Shown here: one piece after another, positions 45,130 to 54,375 of the stretch
Layout of the letters: each line of letters opens with the position of its first letter
How positions within the stretch are numbered: position 1 is the stretch's first letter
Source: Lachnospiraceae bacterium
GTDB taxonomy: Bacteria > Bacillota > Clostridia > Lachnospirales > Lachnospiraceae
DNA: 64,000 nt
Assembly (NCBI GenBank): GCA_022793065.1
Contig: JAAWCE010000015.1
Span: 34,515-98,514 of the forward strand
Reading direction: 5' to 3'
The notes under the pieces: model-generated
Databases searched by the model: none
The model's input: only the letters and a program-made list of their open reading frames with translations
Told to the model about the DNA's origin: nothing
Position numbers and translations under genes: made by a program

Positions 45130-45967
45130 AAAGGTATTCTCCTTGATATACAATATGAGAAGGTCCGGTCATATGAACCACATCTTCTTCGTCCCACTCC
45201 ACATCCAATTCTCCGCCAATCTGCTTACAGACCACCTTCCGGCCGCACAATCCCAGCCGATTTCCAATGACCACCGCAGAACAACATCCGGTGCCGCATC
45301 CAATCGTTTCTCCTGTTCCCCGTTCCCATTCACGGATACTGAGATGTCCGTCGTCCATCATCTGTGCAAAAGTCACATTGGTACGATTGGGAAAACATTC
45401 CAGATGTTCCGCCAATTCTCCGTATTTTTCCACGTCCAAAGACGCCACATCCTCCGTCAGCAATACTGTGTGGGGATTTCCCCAGGAAAGAGAAGACGCC
45501 CTAAAGATCTTATCTCCCACTTGAAGCTTTTGATCAATAAAATCCTCACCTTCCGTCAACACAGGAATTTTCTCAGAACGAAACTCCGGTTTGCCGATAT
45601 TTGCACGAATGTTGACCACTTCTCCCGCTTTCACCTCTAATTGCAAATGCTTTATACCGCCCAATGTCTCAATGGTTAATTGCTCTTTTTGAGTCAACTG
45701 ATGGAAATAAACAAATTTAGCTGTACTGCGCAAGGCATTTCCACACATCTCGGCCTCCGTGCCGTCAGGATTAAATATTCTCATTTTAAAGTCACATACG
45801 TCCGAAGGGCAAATCAAAACCAGGCCGTCGGACCCTATACCAAAATGCCTGTCCGATACCTTTTTTGCCAGTATTCCCGGCTCTTTTATCTCCTGATGAA
45901 TGGCATCCATATACACATAATCATTACCATATGCCTGCATTTTTGTAAATTTTAATCGGTATGTCAT
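45119..45967 (-). CDS. dapF: diaminopimelate epimerase
   Basis: Converts LL- to meso-diaminopimelate for lysine and for MurE. The 282-aa protein has both catalytic cysteine motifs: AEMCGNALRSTAKF (proton-abstracting Cys) and GTGETIGCGTGCCSAV. Start MTYRLKFTKMQAYGNDYVYM. Overlaps murE by 11 bases. Confidence 0.95.
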   Translation of the reverse strand: MTYRLKFTKMQAYGNDYVYMDAIHQEIKEPGILAKKVSDRHFGIGSDGLVLICPSDVCDFKMRIFNPDGTEAEMCGNALRSTAKFVYFHQLTQKEQLTIETLGGIKHLQLEVKAGEVVNIRANIGKPEFRSEKIPVLTEGEDFIDQKLQVGDKIFRASSLSWGNPHTVLLTEDVASLDVEKYGELAEHLECFPNRTNVTFAQMMDDGHLSIREWERGTGETIGCGTGCCSAVVIGNRLGLCGRKVVCKQIGGELDVEWDEEDVVHMTGPSHIVYQGEYLYET

Positions 45968-46008
45968 AGCAAACTACGCTGCCTCCTGTATCCTCTTTCC
46001 CAACTGCT

Positions 46009-47139
46009 TTATCCCATGGCCTGTTTCAAATCGGCTATAATATCTTCCGGATCTTCTATTCCAATGGAAATCCTGACAAAGCGCTCATTGATCCCCAGTG
46101 CTTCCCGCACTTTAGGCGGTGTGGACTCATGGGTCTGGGTCAGCGGAAAAGTAATCAATGTCTCCGTTCCCCCAAGACTTTCCGCAAACAATACCATTTT
46201 TACATCCGAAAGCAAATGTTTCACCGTTTCCTCGCTATCTGTCTCAAATGAAATCATACCCCCGATACCGGCATAATTTAACTTTTTCACCTTTGGATGA
46301 GTGCGCAGCCATTCCACTACTTTTTTGGCATTTTTATCATGTCTCTCCATTCTGAGGGAGAGTGTTTTCATTCCACGCAGAACCAGCCAGGAATCAAAGG
46401 GAGAAAGTCCGTTCCCGCGAGACTTCATCTGCAGCCGGAAATGGTCCGCAAGTTCCTGATTGGTCACTACCACAATTCCGGCAATCACATCGTTATGACC
46501 GCACAGATATTTGGTGCCGCTGTGCACTACAATATCAGCTCCCTGGGTGATAGGTTTCTGAAAATATGGGGTCAGAAAAGTATTATCCACTACCAGAAGC
46601 AATTGATGTTTGTGAGCTATCTCCGCAATTTTAGAAATATCAGCAACTTTCATCATGGGATTGGTAGGTGTCTCTACAAATATCATCTTTGTAGAGGGGC
46701 GGATTGCGGCCTCCAACTGCGTTAAGTCCGCCATATCCATGTAAGTAAATTCACAGTCCAGTTGGTTGAATATGTCCTGACAAATACGGAACGTTCCTCC
46801 ATAAATATCATCGGAAAGGATTACATGATCCCCTTTTTTTAACAATCCAAAGACACACATATTGGCTGCTTGTCCGCTGGTAAAAGCAAAAGCCTCCAAT
46901 CCTTCCTCCAAAATAGCCATGGTACGCTCCAGCTCTTGTCTGGTAGGATTTTGCAGTCTGGAATAATTGTAACCTGTAGAAACATCAAACTTCCGATGTC
47001 GAAAAGTAGCCGTCTGAAAAATAGGAAAGCTCACCGCCCCCGTAATAGGGTCGCATCCCAGCGCTCCATGCACTACTTTAGAATCAAAATGCAGATTCTC
47101 CTTTTTATCATAGGAATCGTAATAACAATCATTAATCAT
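46009..47139 (-). CDS. transsulfuration PLP enzyme (cystathionine gamma-synthase/beta-lyase type)
   Basis: A 376-aa Cys/Met metabolism PLP enzyme: YSRLQNPTRQELERTMAILE, FTSGQAANMCVFGLL, VDNTFLTPYFQKP and the PLP-lysine motif SGTKYLCGHND. It is shorter than MetY (19196-20470) and lacks its insert, so it is a cystathionine synthase or lyase; synthase and lyase cannot be separated by eye. It has its own consensus promoter (47264-47292) and a 7-bp hairpin just before the ribosome-binding site. Confidence 0.88.
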   Translation of the reverse strand: MINDCYYDSYDKKENLHFDSKVVHGALGCDPITGAVSFPIFQTATFRHRKFDVSTGYNYSRLQNPTRQELERTMAILEEGLEAFAFTSGQAANMCVFGLLKKGDHVILSDDIYGGTFRICQDIFNQLDCEFTYMDMADLTQLEAAIRPSTKMIFVETPTNPMMKVADISKIAEIAHKHQLLLVVDNTFLTPYFQKPITQGADIVVHSGTKYLCGHNDVIAGIVVVTNQELADHFRLQMKSRGNGLSPFDSWLVLRGMKTLSLRMERHDKNAKKVVEWLRTHPKVKKLNYAGIGGMISFETDSEETVKHLLSDVKMVLFAESLGGTETLITFPLTQTHESTPPKVREALGINERFVRISIGIEDPEDIIADLKQAMG

Positions 47140-47153
47140 CTCAGTCCCTCCCC

Positions 47154-47170
47154 GTCCGCCTCAGGCGGAC
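47154..47170 (-). promoter_or_regulatory. leader hairpin before the transsulfuration gene's ribosome-binding site
   Basis: GTCCGCC-TGA-GGCGGAC, a perfect 7-bp stem with a 3-nt loop, ends two to four bases before the GGGGAGGG site of the 46009-47139 gene. No T tract. It could hold the site single-stranded or act in translational control. Confidence 0.45.
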
Positions 47171-47263
47171 ACTCTTTTCATAATAATACTCTTTTATGAG
47201 GCTTAAATTTCACAGAAAATCCGCCGCAAATACTTCTCTTTTTTAGTACATCCTTTGCGTGTT

Positions 47264-47292
47264 ATTCTACCTTGAAACAATACAACTGTCAA
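47264..47292 (-). promoter_or_regulatory. consensus promoter of the transsulfuration gene
   Basis: Minus strand TTGACA (47287-47292), 17-base spacer, TAGAAT (47264-47269), 125 bases upstream of the start codon, just after the 3' end of the 47322-48023 gene. Confidence 0.75.
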
Positions 47293-47321
47293 CCCTTTCA
47301 AATGATTCTTCGGGCAGCCTT

Positions 47322-48023
47322 TCAACTGGAATAGTTCTCAAGAAAACTATACAATTTTTCTTCATCCTCAATCCACATCATTTCTATGATTTGCTGCTGC
47401 AATTCTTCAGGCAAAGAATCCAATTGAATGTGTGTCTCTATATATATTGTCTCCTTATCTTCAAGATACACTACCACTTCATTGTCATAAACAGCAAGAT
47501 AAAAACTGCTGCTGGGCTGCACAAATTTATAATTTTTACGCACTACCACTCGTTCTCTGGAGAATGAAATCACCTCCAAATCCACAAATCCTCTCTCTAA
47601 TTCAGACAAAGGCGGCGCATTTTCATAGGTTTCCATGGCCTGCAGGAATTGTTCTCTGTCCATGCCGATATATTTATCCGGTATCCGTCTTGAAGTTTCC
47701 GTAACCGTATGGTTCAGAATATCCGCCTCTTCCAACACATACTTCGTATCCACACAAAGCGTACCGGAAGTAACCGCCACTTCCTGTAAGTCTATTTCTT
47801 CCGACACCACGTCATAATCCTGGAAATCATCCGTCACAGGTATGGGGTCCGAAAGCTGTTGTTCCATGACATTCTCCGGCGCCCCATACTCTGTTTCTTC
47901 CGCCTCCTGTTCCGTATAAAAATAATGGGATGCCTTAACCCCTGTATAGAATCCAATGCCAAGTAAAAACAAAGGATATATCAAAAATAAGCCGATACCT
48001 TTTATTATTTTCATAATAGTCAT
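47322..48023 (-). CDS. hypothetical membrane-anchored protein
   Basis: A 233-aa protein with one N-terminal helix (about 8-28, IGLFLIYPLFLLGIGFYTGV) and an acidic extracytoplasmic domain. The middle (DTKYVLEEADILNHTVTETS, then PDKYIGMDREQFLQAMETYE) recalls BofC-type spore-signalling domains, but the match is too weak to name it. Start at ATG 48021-48023 with GGGGAGAGGC directly before; an ATG three codons later is possible. It lies downstream of copy B of the dispersed element (48101-48187). Confidence 0.65.
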   Translation of the reverse strand: MTIMKIIKGIGLFLIYPLFLLGIGFYTGVKASHYFYTEQEAEETEYGAPENVMEQQLSDPIPVTDDFQDYDVVSEEIDLQEVAVTSGTLCVDTKYVLEEADILNHTVTETSRRIPDKYIGMDREQFLQAMETYENAPPLSELERGFVDLEVISFSRERVVVRKNYKFVQPSSSFYLAVYDNEVVVYLEDKETIYIETHIQLDSLPEELQQQIIEMMWIEDEEKLYSFLENYSS

Positions 48024-48100
48024 GCCTCTCCCCTAATTAATATTCATTCAGGCATTAATAAGTATCAGCTCTTTTTGCTTATTTATTCACAATTCTCCTC

Positions 48101-48187
48101 TTTTAAGTCGCTGCGCGACGGCACTAAAGGGTAAGGTTCCAGCGAAACATTTTTAATAAACGGATTGACATTTCTTAGCCGGACTAT
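48101..48187 (-). repeat. dispersed two-block element, copy B
   Basis: Block 2 (48101-48132) and block 1 (48138-48187), in minus orientation, match 35858-35889 (32/32) and 35718-35767 (48/50). Only five bases separate the blocks here, against 90 at copy A. One of the two differences turns an A-U pair of the block 1 closing stem into G-U, so the stem is kept. On its downstream side block 2 runs into GAGGAGAATT GTG, as copy A runs into a ribosome-binding site, but here only a 3-codon frame (GTG AAT AAA TAA) follows. Confidence 0.85.
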
Positions 48188-48205
48188 GGAAACTAAGTCC
48201 CAAAC

Positions 48206-49807
48206 TCAATACACATGCAGCATTTGTCCTATTCTGCCAATCAAACGCCCTCCCGCCACCATATCAAGCTCCTGTTCCTTGAAATTCCTGAGAAACAGCA
48301 ATACTCCCCAATACAACGCACTTGTGGCCGCATAAACCAGAAGCAATGTCATAAACGCCCCCACATGGGGAGAAATGAATTTTGCTAACAGCGCCCCCAG
48401 CAGTCCCGCCGCACTTCCCGCCCCCAACGGCACAATCACTATATTAAGCCAGTCCATGCGCATACGCATCTGTTTGTAAGCCATCATTCCCAGCAAAATA
48501 CAAACTAGAAACATGCTGATAATGCTCCCATAGACCAACGACAAAATCCCCGCTTTTCCTACGCCGGACAATACCCCGCCAAAAAGCATAAAAATTACAT
48601 TTCCAATCCCCGCTGCCCCAAAGACTAAAATTTTCTTTCCCCCTGCCTGAAGAATTCTGCCAAAATAGAGTGCAAGGGCCATAAATCCAATCACAGAAGA
48701 ACCTCCCAAAAACATTTTTCCAACCAACTCCACATTGTCCGGGCAAACTAACTCCCCGAACTGCTTTCCTGTGGCGGCTACAAAAATTGCTGCAAAAATA
48801 CCATGTACCATACAGATGTGCACTCCGCTTTGAAATACAGTTTTTGCGTATCTTTGCTCTTCTCTTCTAAAACCCGCATACACTTTAGACACCACCGGCA
48901 ATATCACAATGGATATCAGTGCCGCCGCCACACAACAGATTGCCAGATATTTTCCCGTAAAAATACCATATTCCAAAATTCCTGTTTCATCCTCGGCAGA
49001 CCTGTCCAAAAAAAATACGCCCAGTACCAACGGCAGTAATCCCATCATGGTCGTGGCGCATGGAATCCACCTTCCCATACATAAGGACTTGACGCAAAGA
49101 AATGTCACGCGCAAAGAATCACCCGCTTCCTGTGCGGATTTACTGTCAGCCCCGCACATACCCTTGTAAATCAGCCCCAGGAAAAGAAGGATAAATACCT
49201 CCGTCAGGTTGACCCCAATGGCAAAACCTACACCTCCATACATGGCCGTATAATTACTCTGCATCAGCAATGTGCCCACTTTCTCTCCATAGTTCCCCAA
49301 AATCTGAGAGAACAGAATTCCAAATCCCAAAGTGAAAAGCCGACGCAGAATTTCCGAAATCATTGTGGGAAACTCCGACCCCTCCCCCTGAAAATAGCCC
49401 AGGAACACGGCGCTGACTGACCGCAAAAGCATCATGGGAGATAGGACTTTGATAATAAGCGAGCTGTAATGAACCTTAAAAATCCCCTCCGCTATTGCAT
49501 CTGACAAAAGAAACAGAAGCACACTGCCTAATATCCCTGCAGCCACATGAAATATCATAGCGCTTCTGCGCATCTGTATCATTCCTTTATACTGCCCCTT
49601 ATTTCTCCTGCTCCTGAGAATTTTTCCCAATATATCCGATACGTTTCCACAAAAAACACTCCCAAAAAGTGCACAAACCTCCACTGCCACAATCACATAT
49701 GTGACACCGTTATCACCAATCCATCGCCCCAGCAGCAGAAGCGTAACCAACGCCAAAATATTTGAAAATACTCCCACCTGCCGCCTTTTTGTCTCTACAC
49801 GATTCAT
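48206..49807 (-). CDS. polysaccharide/lipid flippase of the MOP superfamily (SpoVB/MurJ-like)
   Basis: A 533-aa protein with about 14 membrane helices, MOP exporter fold (PST/SpoVB/MurJ branch): LVTLLLLGRWIGDNGVTYVI near the start, SVFCGNVSDILGKILRSRRN, FQGEGSEFPTMISEILRRLF. Such proteins flip lipid-linked wall precursors; in spore-formers SpoVB acts in cortex synthesis. Whether this one serves cortex, wall or another polymer is not decidable. It follows ybeY by 14 bases and is probably the last gene of the yqfC-yqfD-phoH-ybeY transcript. Confidence 0.83.
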   Translation of the reverse strand: MNRVETKRRQVGVFSNILALVTLLLLGRWIGDNGVTYVIVAVEVCALFGSVFCGNVSDILGKILRSRRNKGQYKGMIQMRRSAMIFHVAAGILGSVLLFLLSDAIAEGIFKVHYSSLIIKVLSPMMLLRSVSAVFLGYFQGEGSEFPTMISEILRRLFTLGFGILFSQILGNYGEKVGTLLMQSNYTAMYGGVGFAIGVNLTEVFILLFLGLIYKGMCGADSKSAQEAGDSLRVTFLCVKSLCMGRWIPCATTMMGLLPLVLGVFFLDRSAEDETGILEYGIFTGKYLAICCVAAALISIVILPVVSKVYAGFRREEQRYAKTVFQSGVHICMVHGIFAAIFVAATGKQFGELVCPDNVELVGKMFLGGSSVIGFMALALYFGRILQAGGKKILVFGAAGIGNVIFMLFGGVLSGVGKAGILSLVYGSIISMFLVCILLGMMAYKQMRMRMDWLNIVIVPLGAGSAAGLLGALLAKFISPHVGAFMTLLLVYAATSALYWGVLLFLRNFKEQELDMVAGGRLIGRIGQMLHVY

Positions 49808-49821
49808 TCGCAGCCCTCAAT

Positions 49822-50322
49822 TTAATCTCTCGTAATTCCCAGTTTAGACAATATATTTTCCTGTCTGCACTCCATCCTCTTTGCCTCCGCCTCATCCATA
49901 TGGTCATATCCGCATAAATGAAACATGCTATGGGCCACAAGAAATGCAAACTCCCTTTTAACGCTGTGTCCGAACCTTTGGGCCTGTTCCAACACCTTAT
50001 CCGCAGATATCATAATATCACCCAAAATCAACTCTCCTGTATCGGGGTCAAAATAATCCGCTTCCCTGCTGTCATCAATTTCAAACACACCTTCTTTCGT
50101 AAATTCCACATTGGGAAATGACAATACATCCGTATCCTTGTCAATCCCTCTGAATTCCCTGTTCAGTTCCCGGATTCCTTCCCGGTCAGCTACCACCACA
50201 TTCACCTGAACTTCGTAAGGACAACCTTCCTCTTCCAGAACAGCCTCCCCTACAAGCCTTACAATTTCTTCTTCCAAAAAGGGGAACTTACAATCTGTCT
50301 CGTTTTCTACATAAAATGTCAT
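49822..50322 (-). CDS. ybeY: endoribonuclease/rRNA maturation factor YbeY
   Basis: A 166-aa zinc-dependent RNase involved in 16S rRNA 3' maturation and ribosome quality control. The metal motif HSMFHLCGYDH (H-x3-H-x5-H) is present, with DTDVLSFPN and LGDIMIS. The ATG at 50320-50322 has CAGGAGATAAT and lies directly after the phoH stop; the frame is open upstream inside phoH but without similarity. Confidence 0.93.
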   Translation of the reverse strand: MTFYVENETDCKFPFLEEEIVRLVGEAVLEEEGCPYEVQVNVVVADREGIRELNREFRGIDKDTDVLSFPNVEFTKEGVFEIDDSREADYFDPDTGELILGDIMISADKVLEQAQRFGHSVKREFAFLVAHSMFHLCGYDHMDEAEAKRMECRQENILSKLGITRD

Positions 50323-50323
50323 A

Positions 50324-51379
50324 TTATCTCCTGTTTTTGCCCCGCAATCCCCTCTCTGCTCCTCTGTTCCCGTTGATTGTCCTGCGGCGCTCCTGCCCTG
50401 CCATATTCTTTTCCTCTTTTGCCTCATACACTTCATATGCTTTGACAATCCTCTGTACCAGAGGATGCCGCACCACATCTTTACTGGTCAGATTACAAAA
50501 CGCAATATCCTCAATACCGCTTAACACCCTGGTTGCCACATCCAGTCCTGACTTCATATCCGTAGGAAGATCCTTTTGAGAACTGTCCCCAGTAACCACT
50601 ACTTTTGACCCGAAACCGATTCTGGTCAGAAACATCTTCATTTGCGCCGGCGTGGTATTCTGCGCCTCGTCCAGAATAATGTAAGCATTGTCCAAAGTAC
50701 GCCCCCTCATATATGCCAGCGGCGCCACTTCAATCAAGCCATTTTCCATATTTTTCGTATAACTTTCCGCCCCCATGATCTGATAAAGCGCATCATACAA
50801 AGGGCGCAGATACGGGTCCACCTTGCTCTGCAAATCACCGGGCAAAAACCCCAGCTTTTCTCCTGCCTCAATGGCGGGCCTGGTTAAAATAATCCTGCCC
50901 ACCTCATCATTTTTAAATGCGGTAATTGCCATCGCCATTGCCAGATAGGTTTTTCCCGTTCCTGCCGGCCCCAGTCCAAATACAATCATATTGTTCCGAA
51001 TCGCATCCACATAAGCCTTCTGCCCCAATGTCTTAGGCTTCACCGGCTTGCCGTTTATGGTATGGCAGATACAATCGGTATCTATTTCCGTCAGTACATT
51101 TTCCTTTTCTTCCATCTCCATTGTTATCGCGTAATCTACGCTCTGCTCCTCTATTTCGTTTCCTCTCCCTGAGAGAATGGAAAGCTGCCGTAAAACCCCC
51201 TCCGCTTTCCTTACCATTGCCTCATCTCCGGTAATGGTGATCCCTCCATTTCGGTCCACAATCGACACACCCAAATCTCTTTCCAGCTTTTTCACATAGG
51301 TATCCTGCATACCGAATACTTTCCGCATATCTTGGGCGGCCATATCCAATCTAATTGAAAAATCGCTCTTCTGTGTCAT
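50324..51379 (-). CDS. phoH: PhoH-like ATPase
   Basis: A 351-aa PhoH family P-loop ATPase (GPAGTGKTYLAMAMA; LDEAQNTTPAQMKMFLTRIG, the Walker B region), with an N-terminal KH-like nucleic-acid-binding stretch and a Lys/Arg-rich C-terminal tail. Thought to act in RNA metabolism with YbeY, which follows directly. Its start overlaps the yqfD stop by one base (TAATG). Confidence 0.92.
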   Translation of the reverse strand: MTQKSDFSIRLDMAAQDMRKVFGMQDTYVKKLERDLGVSIVDRNGGITITGDEAMVRKAEGVLRQLSILSGRGNEIEEQSVDYAITMEMEEKENVLTEIDTDCICHTINGKPVKPKTLGQKAYVDAIRNNMIVFGLGPAGTGKTYLAMAMAITAFKNDEVGRIILTRPAIEAGEKLGFLPGDLQSKVDPYLRPLYDALYQIMGAESYTKNMENGLIEVAPLAYMRGRTLDNAYIILDEAQNTTPAQMKMFLTRIGFGSKVVVTGDSSQKDLPTDMKSGLDVATRVLSGIEDIAFCNLTSKDVVRHPLVQRIVKAYEVYEAKEEKNMAGQERRRTINGNRGAERGLRGKNRR

Positions 51380-52611
51380 TACTCCACCAAACCTCCCTCA
51401 GAATCCGGAGTCTGTTCTACTTTTTCGGTTTCTGTCATTTTGCCTATGGGTTCCCGTACCACAAATTCCCCTCTCACAACCCATTGGTTTTCTTCTGTAT
51501 CTATTCTAACATTTTTTTCAATAATTTGTACCCCTTTTTCCTCTAAACTTGCAATAAAATCCCTTAATTTTTGATTAAGAATCTCTTTTGCCTCATCCAA
51601 AGTATATATGTATTCCTTGTTTTGATACTCTCTATGGGTTACTTCGCCCCAAAATATGGGAATGGAAAGCTTCTCAAATACCGTGGGCCTGCTCTCCCGA
51701 ATCAAGCTATCATATATCTGATACGGTCTTTCTTCGGGCAGTTTATAAGATTTTTCTCCGAACTTTAAATAAAAGCTTTGCTTTTCCCGTCCTGTATATT
51801 CTTTTTCCACATGGTCAAAAGACAAACTTGTCGAAAACTCCATTGTGTGTTCCAAAATAATATCCGCATCCGCGTTTACATATTGATATTCCCGTATTGT
51901 AGTGTCTTCATTGTAAATGGGCACCTTTCCTTCTACCAAAAGCGTCCCCTGTTCCACCGTATCCCCAATGGCAACCTTGGGTACGCCGCTGCGCACAATC
52001 ATTGCAACCACCGTTCCGCTATAATCCGATATCAAATCCTTGCCTTCCGTTGTTTCGGGCTGTTCTACGATAATCGGCGCGTCGTTTTCCTTGATATCTA
52101 TTCTGAGCTTTGTTCCTGTAAGTCTTGCAGAAGCCCAGGTAACTTGCGGAAAACGTCTTCGTATTTCCTTTTCCAAAGCTCCTATATCCAAATCCTCCTT
52201 GCGCATCCCCACACTGACCTGTTGTTCTTTCAGAAAATCCCCAAAGACATCCTCCGTAATCTGGTAATTACCCTCAAGTTCAATGTCCCATATATAAAAA
52301 GAAGAGATTATCCAAAACCCGATGGTTAAAATCAATCCTGCAACAAAAACCTTTCGTTTCAACAATTTGGGCAGAAAAAAAGGGAGCCCGTACCGCTCTA
52401 ATACGGCCACCCTTGTCCCTGTCTTTTTTACAACAGGTCTCAGCTCCCAAAATCCCCTTAAATTAATGCACATATAATATACATCGCCTTCCCGGACGAT
52501 ATCCCACAGTAAAATCCCCTTATTACTGCACAGATTCATAAAACGCTCCGGTGAAAAACCACTTACGCGAATACGCAAATATCCCTTCATATATTTCAAA
52601 AACTCTATCAT
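51379..52611 (-). CDS. yqfD: sporulation protein YqfD
   Basis: A 410-aa protein with an N-terminal domain (MIEFLKYMKGYLRIRVSGFS, then RFMNLCSNKGILLWDI), one membrane helix (about 87-110) and a long extracytoplasmic beta-rich part, the YqfD/SpoIV family layout. In Bacillus it is made in the mother cell under sigma-E. It is translationally coupled to phoH and 16 bases after yqfC. Confidence 0.9.
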   Translation of the reverse strand: MIEFLKYMKGYLRIRVSGFSPERFMNLCSNKGILLWDIVREGDVYYMCINLRGFWELRPVVKKTGTRVAVLERYGLPFFLPKLLKRKVFVAGLILTIGFWIISSFYIWDIELEGNYQITEDVFGDFLKEQQVSVGMRKEDLDIGALEKEIRRRFPQVTWASARLTGTKLRIDIKENDAPIIVEQPETTEGKDLISDYSGTVVAMIVRSGVPKVAIGDTVEQGTLLVEGKVPIYNEDTTIREYQYVNADADIILEHTMEFSTSLSFDHVEKEYTGREKQSFYLKFGEKSYKLPEERPYQIYDSLIRESRPTVFEKLSIPIFWGEVTHREYQNKEYIYTLDEAKEILNQKLRDFIASLEEKGVQIIEKNVRIDTEENQWVVRGEFVVREPIGKMTETEKVEQTPDSEGGLVE

Positions 52612-52627
52612 AGCTTAAACTCCCCGG

Positions 52628-52921
52628 TCAAATATACTTGATACAGCTAATACATCCGCTAATCTTCATATCCTCATTGGTATAATAATCAATGGAAAGC
52701 CTGCTGCCTTCAAAAGAGACTTGGCAAGTTTTCGCTTGTAACAGGATTACATTTTCCGTATATTCCAGAATACCGCGATAGTTCTCAATCCACGCCTCAC
52801 GGTTGCCTGTCAGGGTTACTTTTAAAGCCCCCATGCAGATATCCTTGGGAAGTTTCAGCGATTCCAGTAAAGCTTCTTTCTTTGATTCTATTTTTTGGCT
52901 TCGATCATTATTCTTCTTCAT
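52628..52921 (-). CDS. yqfC: sporulation protein YqfC
   Basis: A 97-aa YabP/YqfC family protein (LKLPKDICMGALKVTLTGNR, then ENYRGILEYTENVILLQAKT), partner of YqfD in the sporulation programme. A likely sigma-E -10 box (CATACAAT) lies 89 bases upstream. The ribosome-binding site is weak (GGAA). Confidence 0.87.
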   Translation of the reverse strand: MKKNNDRSQKIESKKEALLESLKLPKDICMGALKVTLTGNREAWIENYRGILEYTENVILLQAKTCQVSFEGSRLSIDYYTNEDMKISGCISCIKYI

Positions 52922-53009
52922 GTTCCAATTATATTATTGCAACATGAAAACTATTCACCTTCCCCCTTTAAATTTTCACACAAATGTCTCTGGGGCCGAA
53001 ATTGCACTA

Positions 53010-53017
53010 ATTGTATG
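53010..53017 (-). promoter_or_regulatory. putative sigma-E -10 box upstream of yqfC
   Basis: CATACAAT on the minus strand matches the Bacillus sigma-E -10 consensus (CATACAnT) and is placed as expected for a mother-cell sporulation operon. The -35 region (around 53032-53040, TTTACAAAG) does not clearly match, so the call is tentative. Confidence 0.4.
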
Positions 53018-53048
53018 TAAAACCCTGCAATCTTTGTAAAAAAATCTC

Positions 53049-54353
53049 TCATTGTATCACCGCTTTAATCAACGGAACCGGCGCCGGCGCCTGATCCGTA
53101 ATGATACATGCCCTCAAATAACGCTCCTGGGCTTCCATGGCGTGTTCCATATCATTTGCATGAATGACAGCAAGGGCCTCCCCGGCTCTGACATAATCCC
53201 CCGTCTTCTTGCAAAGTACAATTCCCACGGCCAAATCAATCATACTATCCTTTGTTTCTCTGCCGCCCCCTAAAATCAGCGAACAAATTCCAACCTCATC
53301 ACAGACAATGTGACTTACGAAACCACTTTTGGCAGCTTTCACAGAATGGACAATTCTCGCCGAAGGAAGTAATTCGGTATGGTACACCGCTTTACTGTCC
53401 CCTCCCTGGGCTTCCACAAATTCCGCCAATTTCTTTAACGCACTGCCGTCTTCAATCACACCTTTGAGCTTTTCTTCCGCCTCTTTGCTATTGACGGCTT
53501 TTCCGCCTGCAAGAAGCATTTGACTTCCCAATGCCAGGCACAATTCCACAAAATCCTTAGGCCCGTTACCTTTCAATGTATCTATCGCTTCTTTTACCTC
53601 CAGCCCATTGCCCACGGCATATCCCAGCGGCTGATCCATGTCCGAAATAACCGCAATGGTTTTGCGCCCCGCATTTTTACCAATTTTTACCATTTCCTCC
53701 GCCAATGCCCTTGCGTCCTGTTCTTGTTTCATAAACGCGCCGCTGCCAGTCTTCACGTCCAAAACAATCCCATCGGCGCCGGCAGCCAACTTTTTGCTCA
53801 TAATAGAACTGGCAATCAGCGACAAATTATCCACTGTTGCGGTTACGTCCCGTAAGGCGTATAGTTTCTTATCCGCCGGCGCCAAATCTGCAGTCTGTCC
53901 CATAATCGCAATACCAATTCGATTGACATTTGCAATAAATTGTTCTGTGGTAAGCGCCGTGGTGAATCCAGGAAAGCTTTCCAGCTTATCAATAGTACCT
54001 CCCGTATGTCCCAGGCCACGTCCGCTCATTTTTGCCACAGGAATACCACAGGCCGCAACCATGGGCGTCAGCGCAAGGGATGTTTTATCCCCCACGCCCC
54101 CTGTGCTGTGCTTATCTACTTTTATGCCCTGAATTGCTGATAAATCCAGCTTCTCTCCACTGTCGGCCATTGACATTGTAAGCGCTAAAGTCTCCCTTTC
54201 CGTCATCTTCTGAAAGTAAATCGCCATCATCAGCGCAGACGCCTGGTAATCGGGAATCTCCCCTTTTGTATAACCATCTATAAAAAATTGGATTTCTTCC
54301 TTAGAAAGTTCAGCGCCATTTCTTTTTTTCATGATAATATCATACATTCTCAT
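53049..54353 (-). CDS. pdp: pyrimidine-nucleoside phosphorylase
   Basis: Splits uridine, thymidine and deoxyuridine with phosphate to base and (deoxy)ribose-1-phosphate for salvage. The 434-aa protein has the phosphate loop [18 protein letters not shown] and [20 protein letters not shown], family-diagnostic. Start with AGGAGGTGGCCTGA ATG. It follows the GH18 gene by 23 bases. Confidence 0.93.
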   Translation of the reverse strand: MRMYDIIMKKRNGAELSKEEIQFFIDGYTKGEIPDYQASALMMAIYFQKMTERETLALTMSMADSGEKLDLSAIQGIKVDKHSTGGVGDKTSLALTPMVAACGIPVAKMSGRGLGHTGGTIDKLESFPGFTTALTTEQFIANVNRIGIAIMGQTADLAPADKKLYALRDVTATVDNLSLIASSIMSKKLAAGADGIVLDVKTGSGAFMKQEQDARALAEEMVKIGKNAGRKTIAVISDMDQPLGYAVGNGLEVKEAIDTLKGNGPKDFVELCLALGSQMLLAGGKAVNSKEAEEKLKGVIEDGSALKKLAEFVEAQGGDSKAVYHTELLPSARIVHSVKAAKSGFVSHIVCDEVGICSLILGGGRETKDSMIDLAVGIVLCKKTGDYVRAGEALAVIHANDMEHAMEAQERYLRACIITDQAPAPVPLIKAVIQ

Positions 54354-54375
54354 TCAGGCCACCTCCTGCAAGTCT

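Noticed and set aside
47140..47260. A SAM riboswitch upstream of the transsulfuration gene
   Set aside because: The leader is about 120 bases and contains one 7-bp hairpin with no recognisable riboswitch core or terminator.
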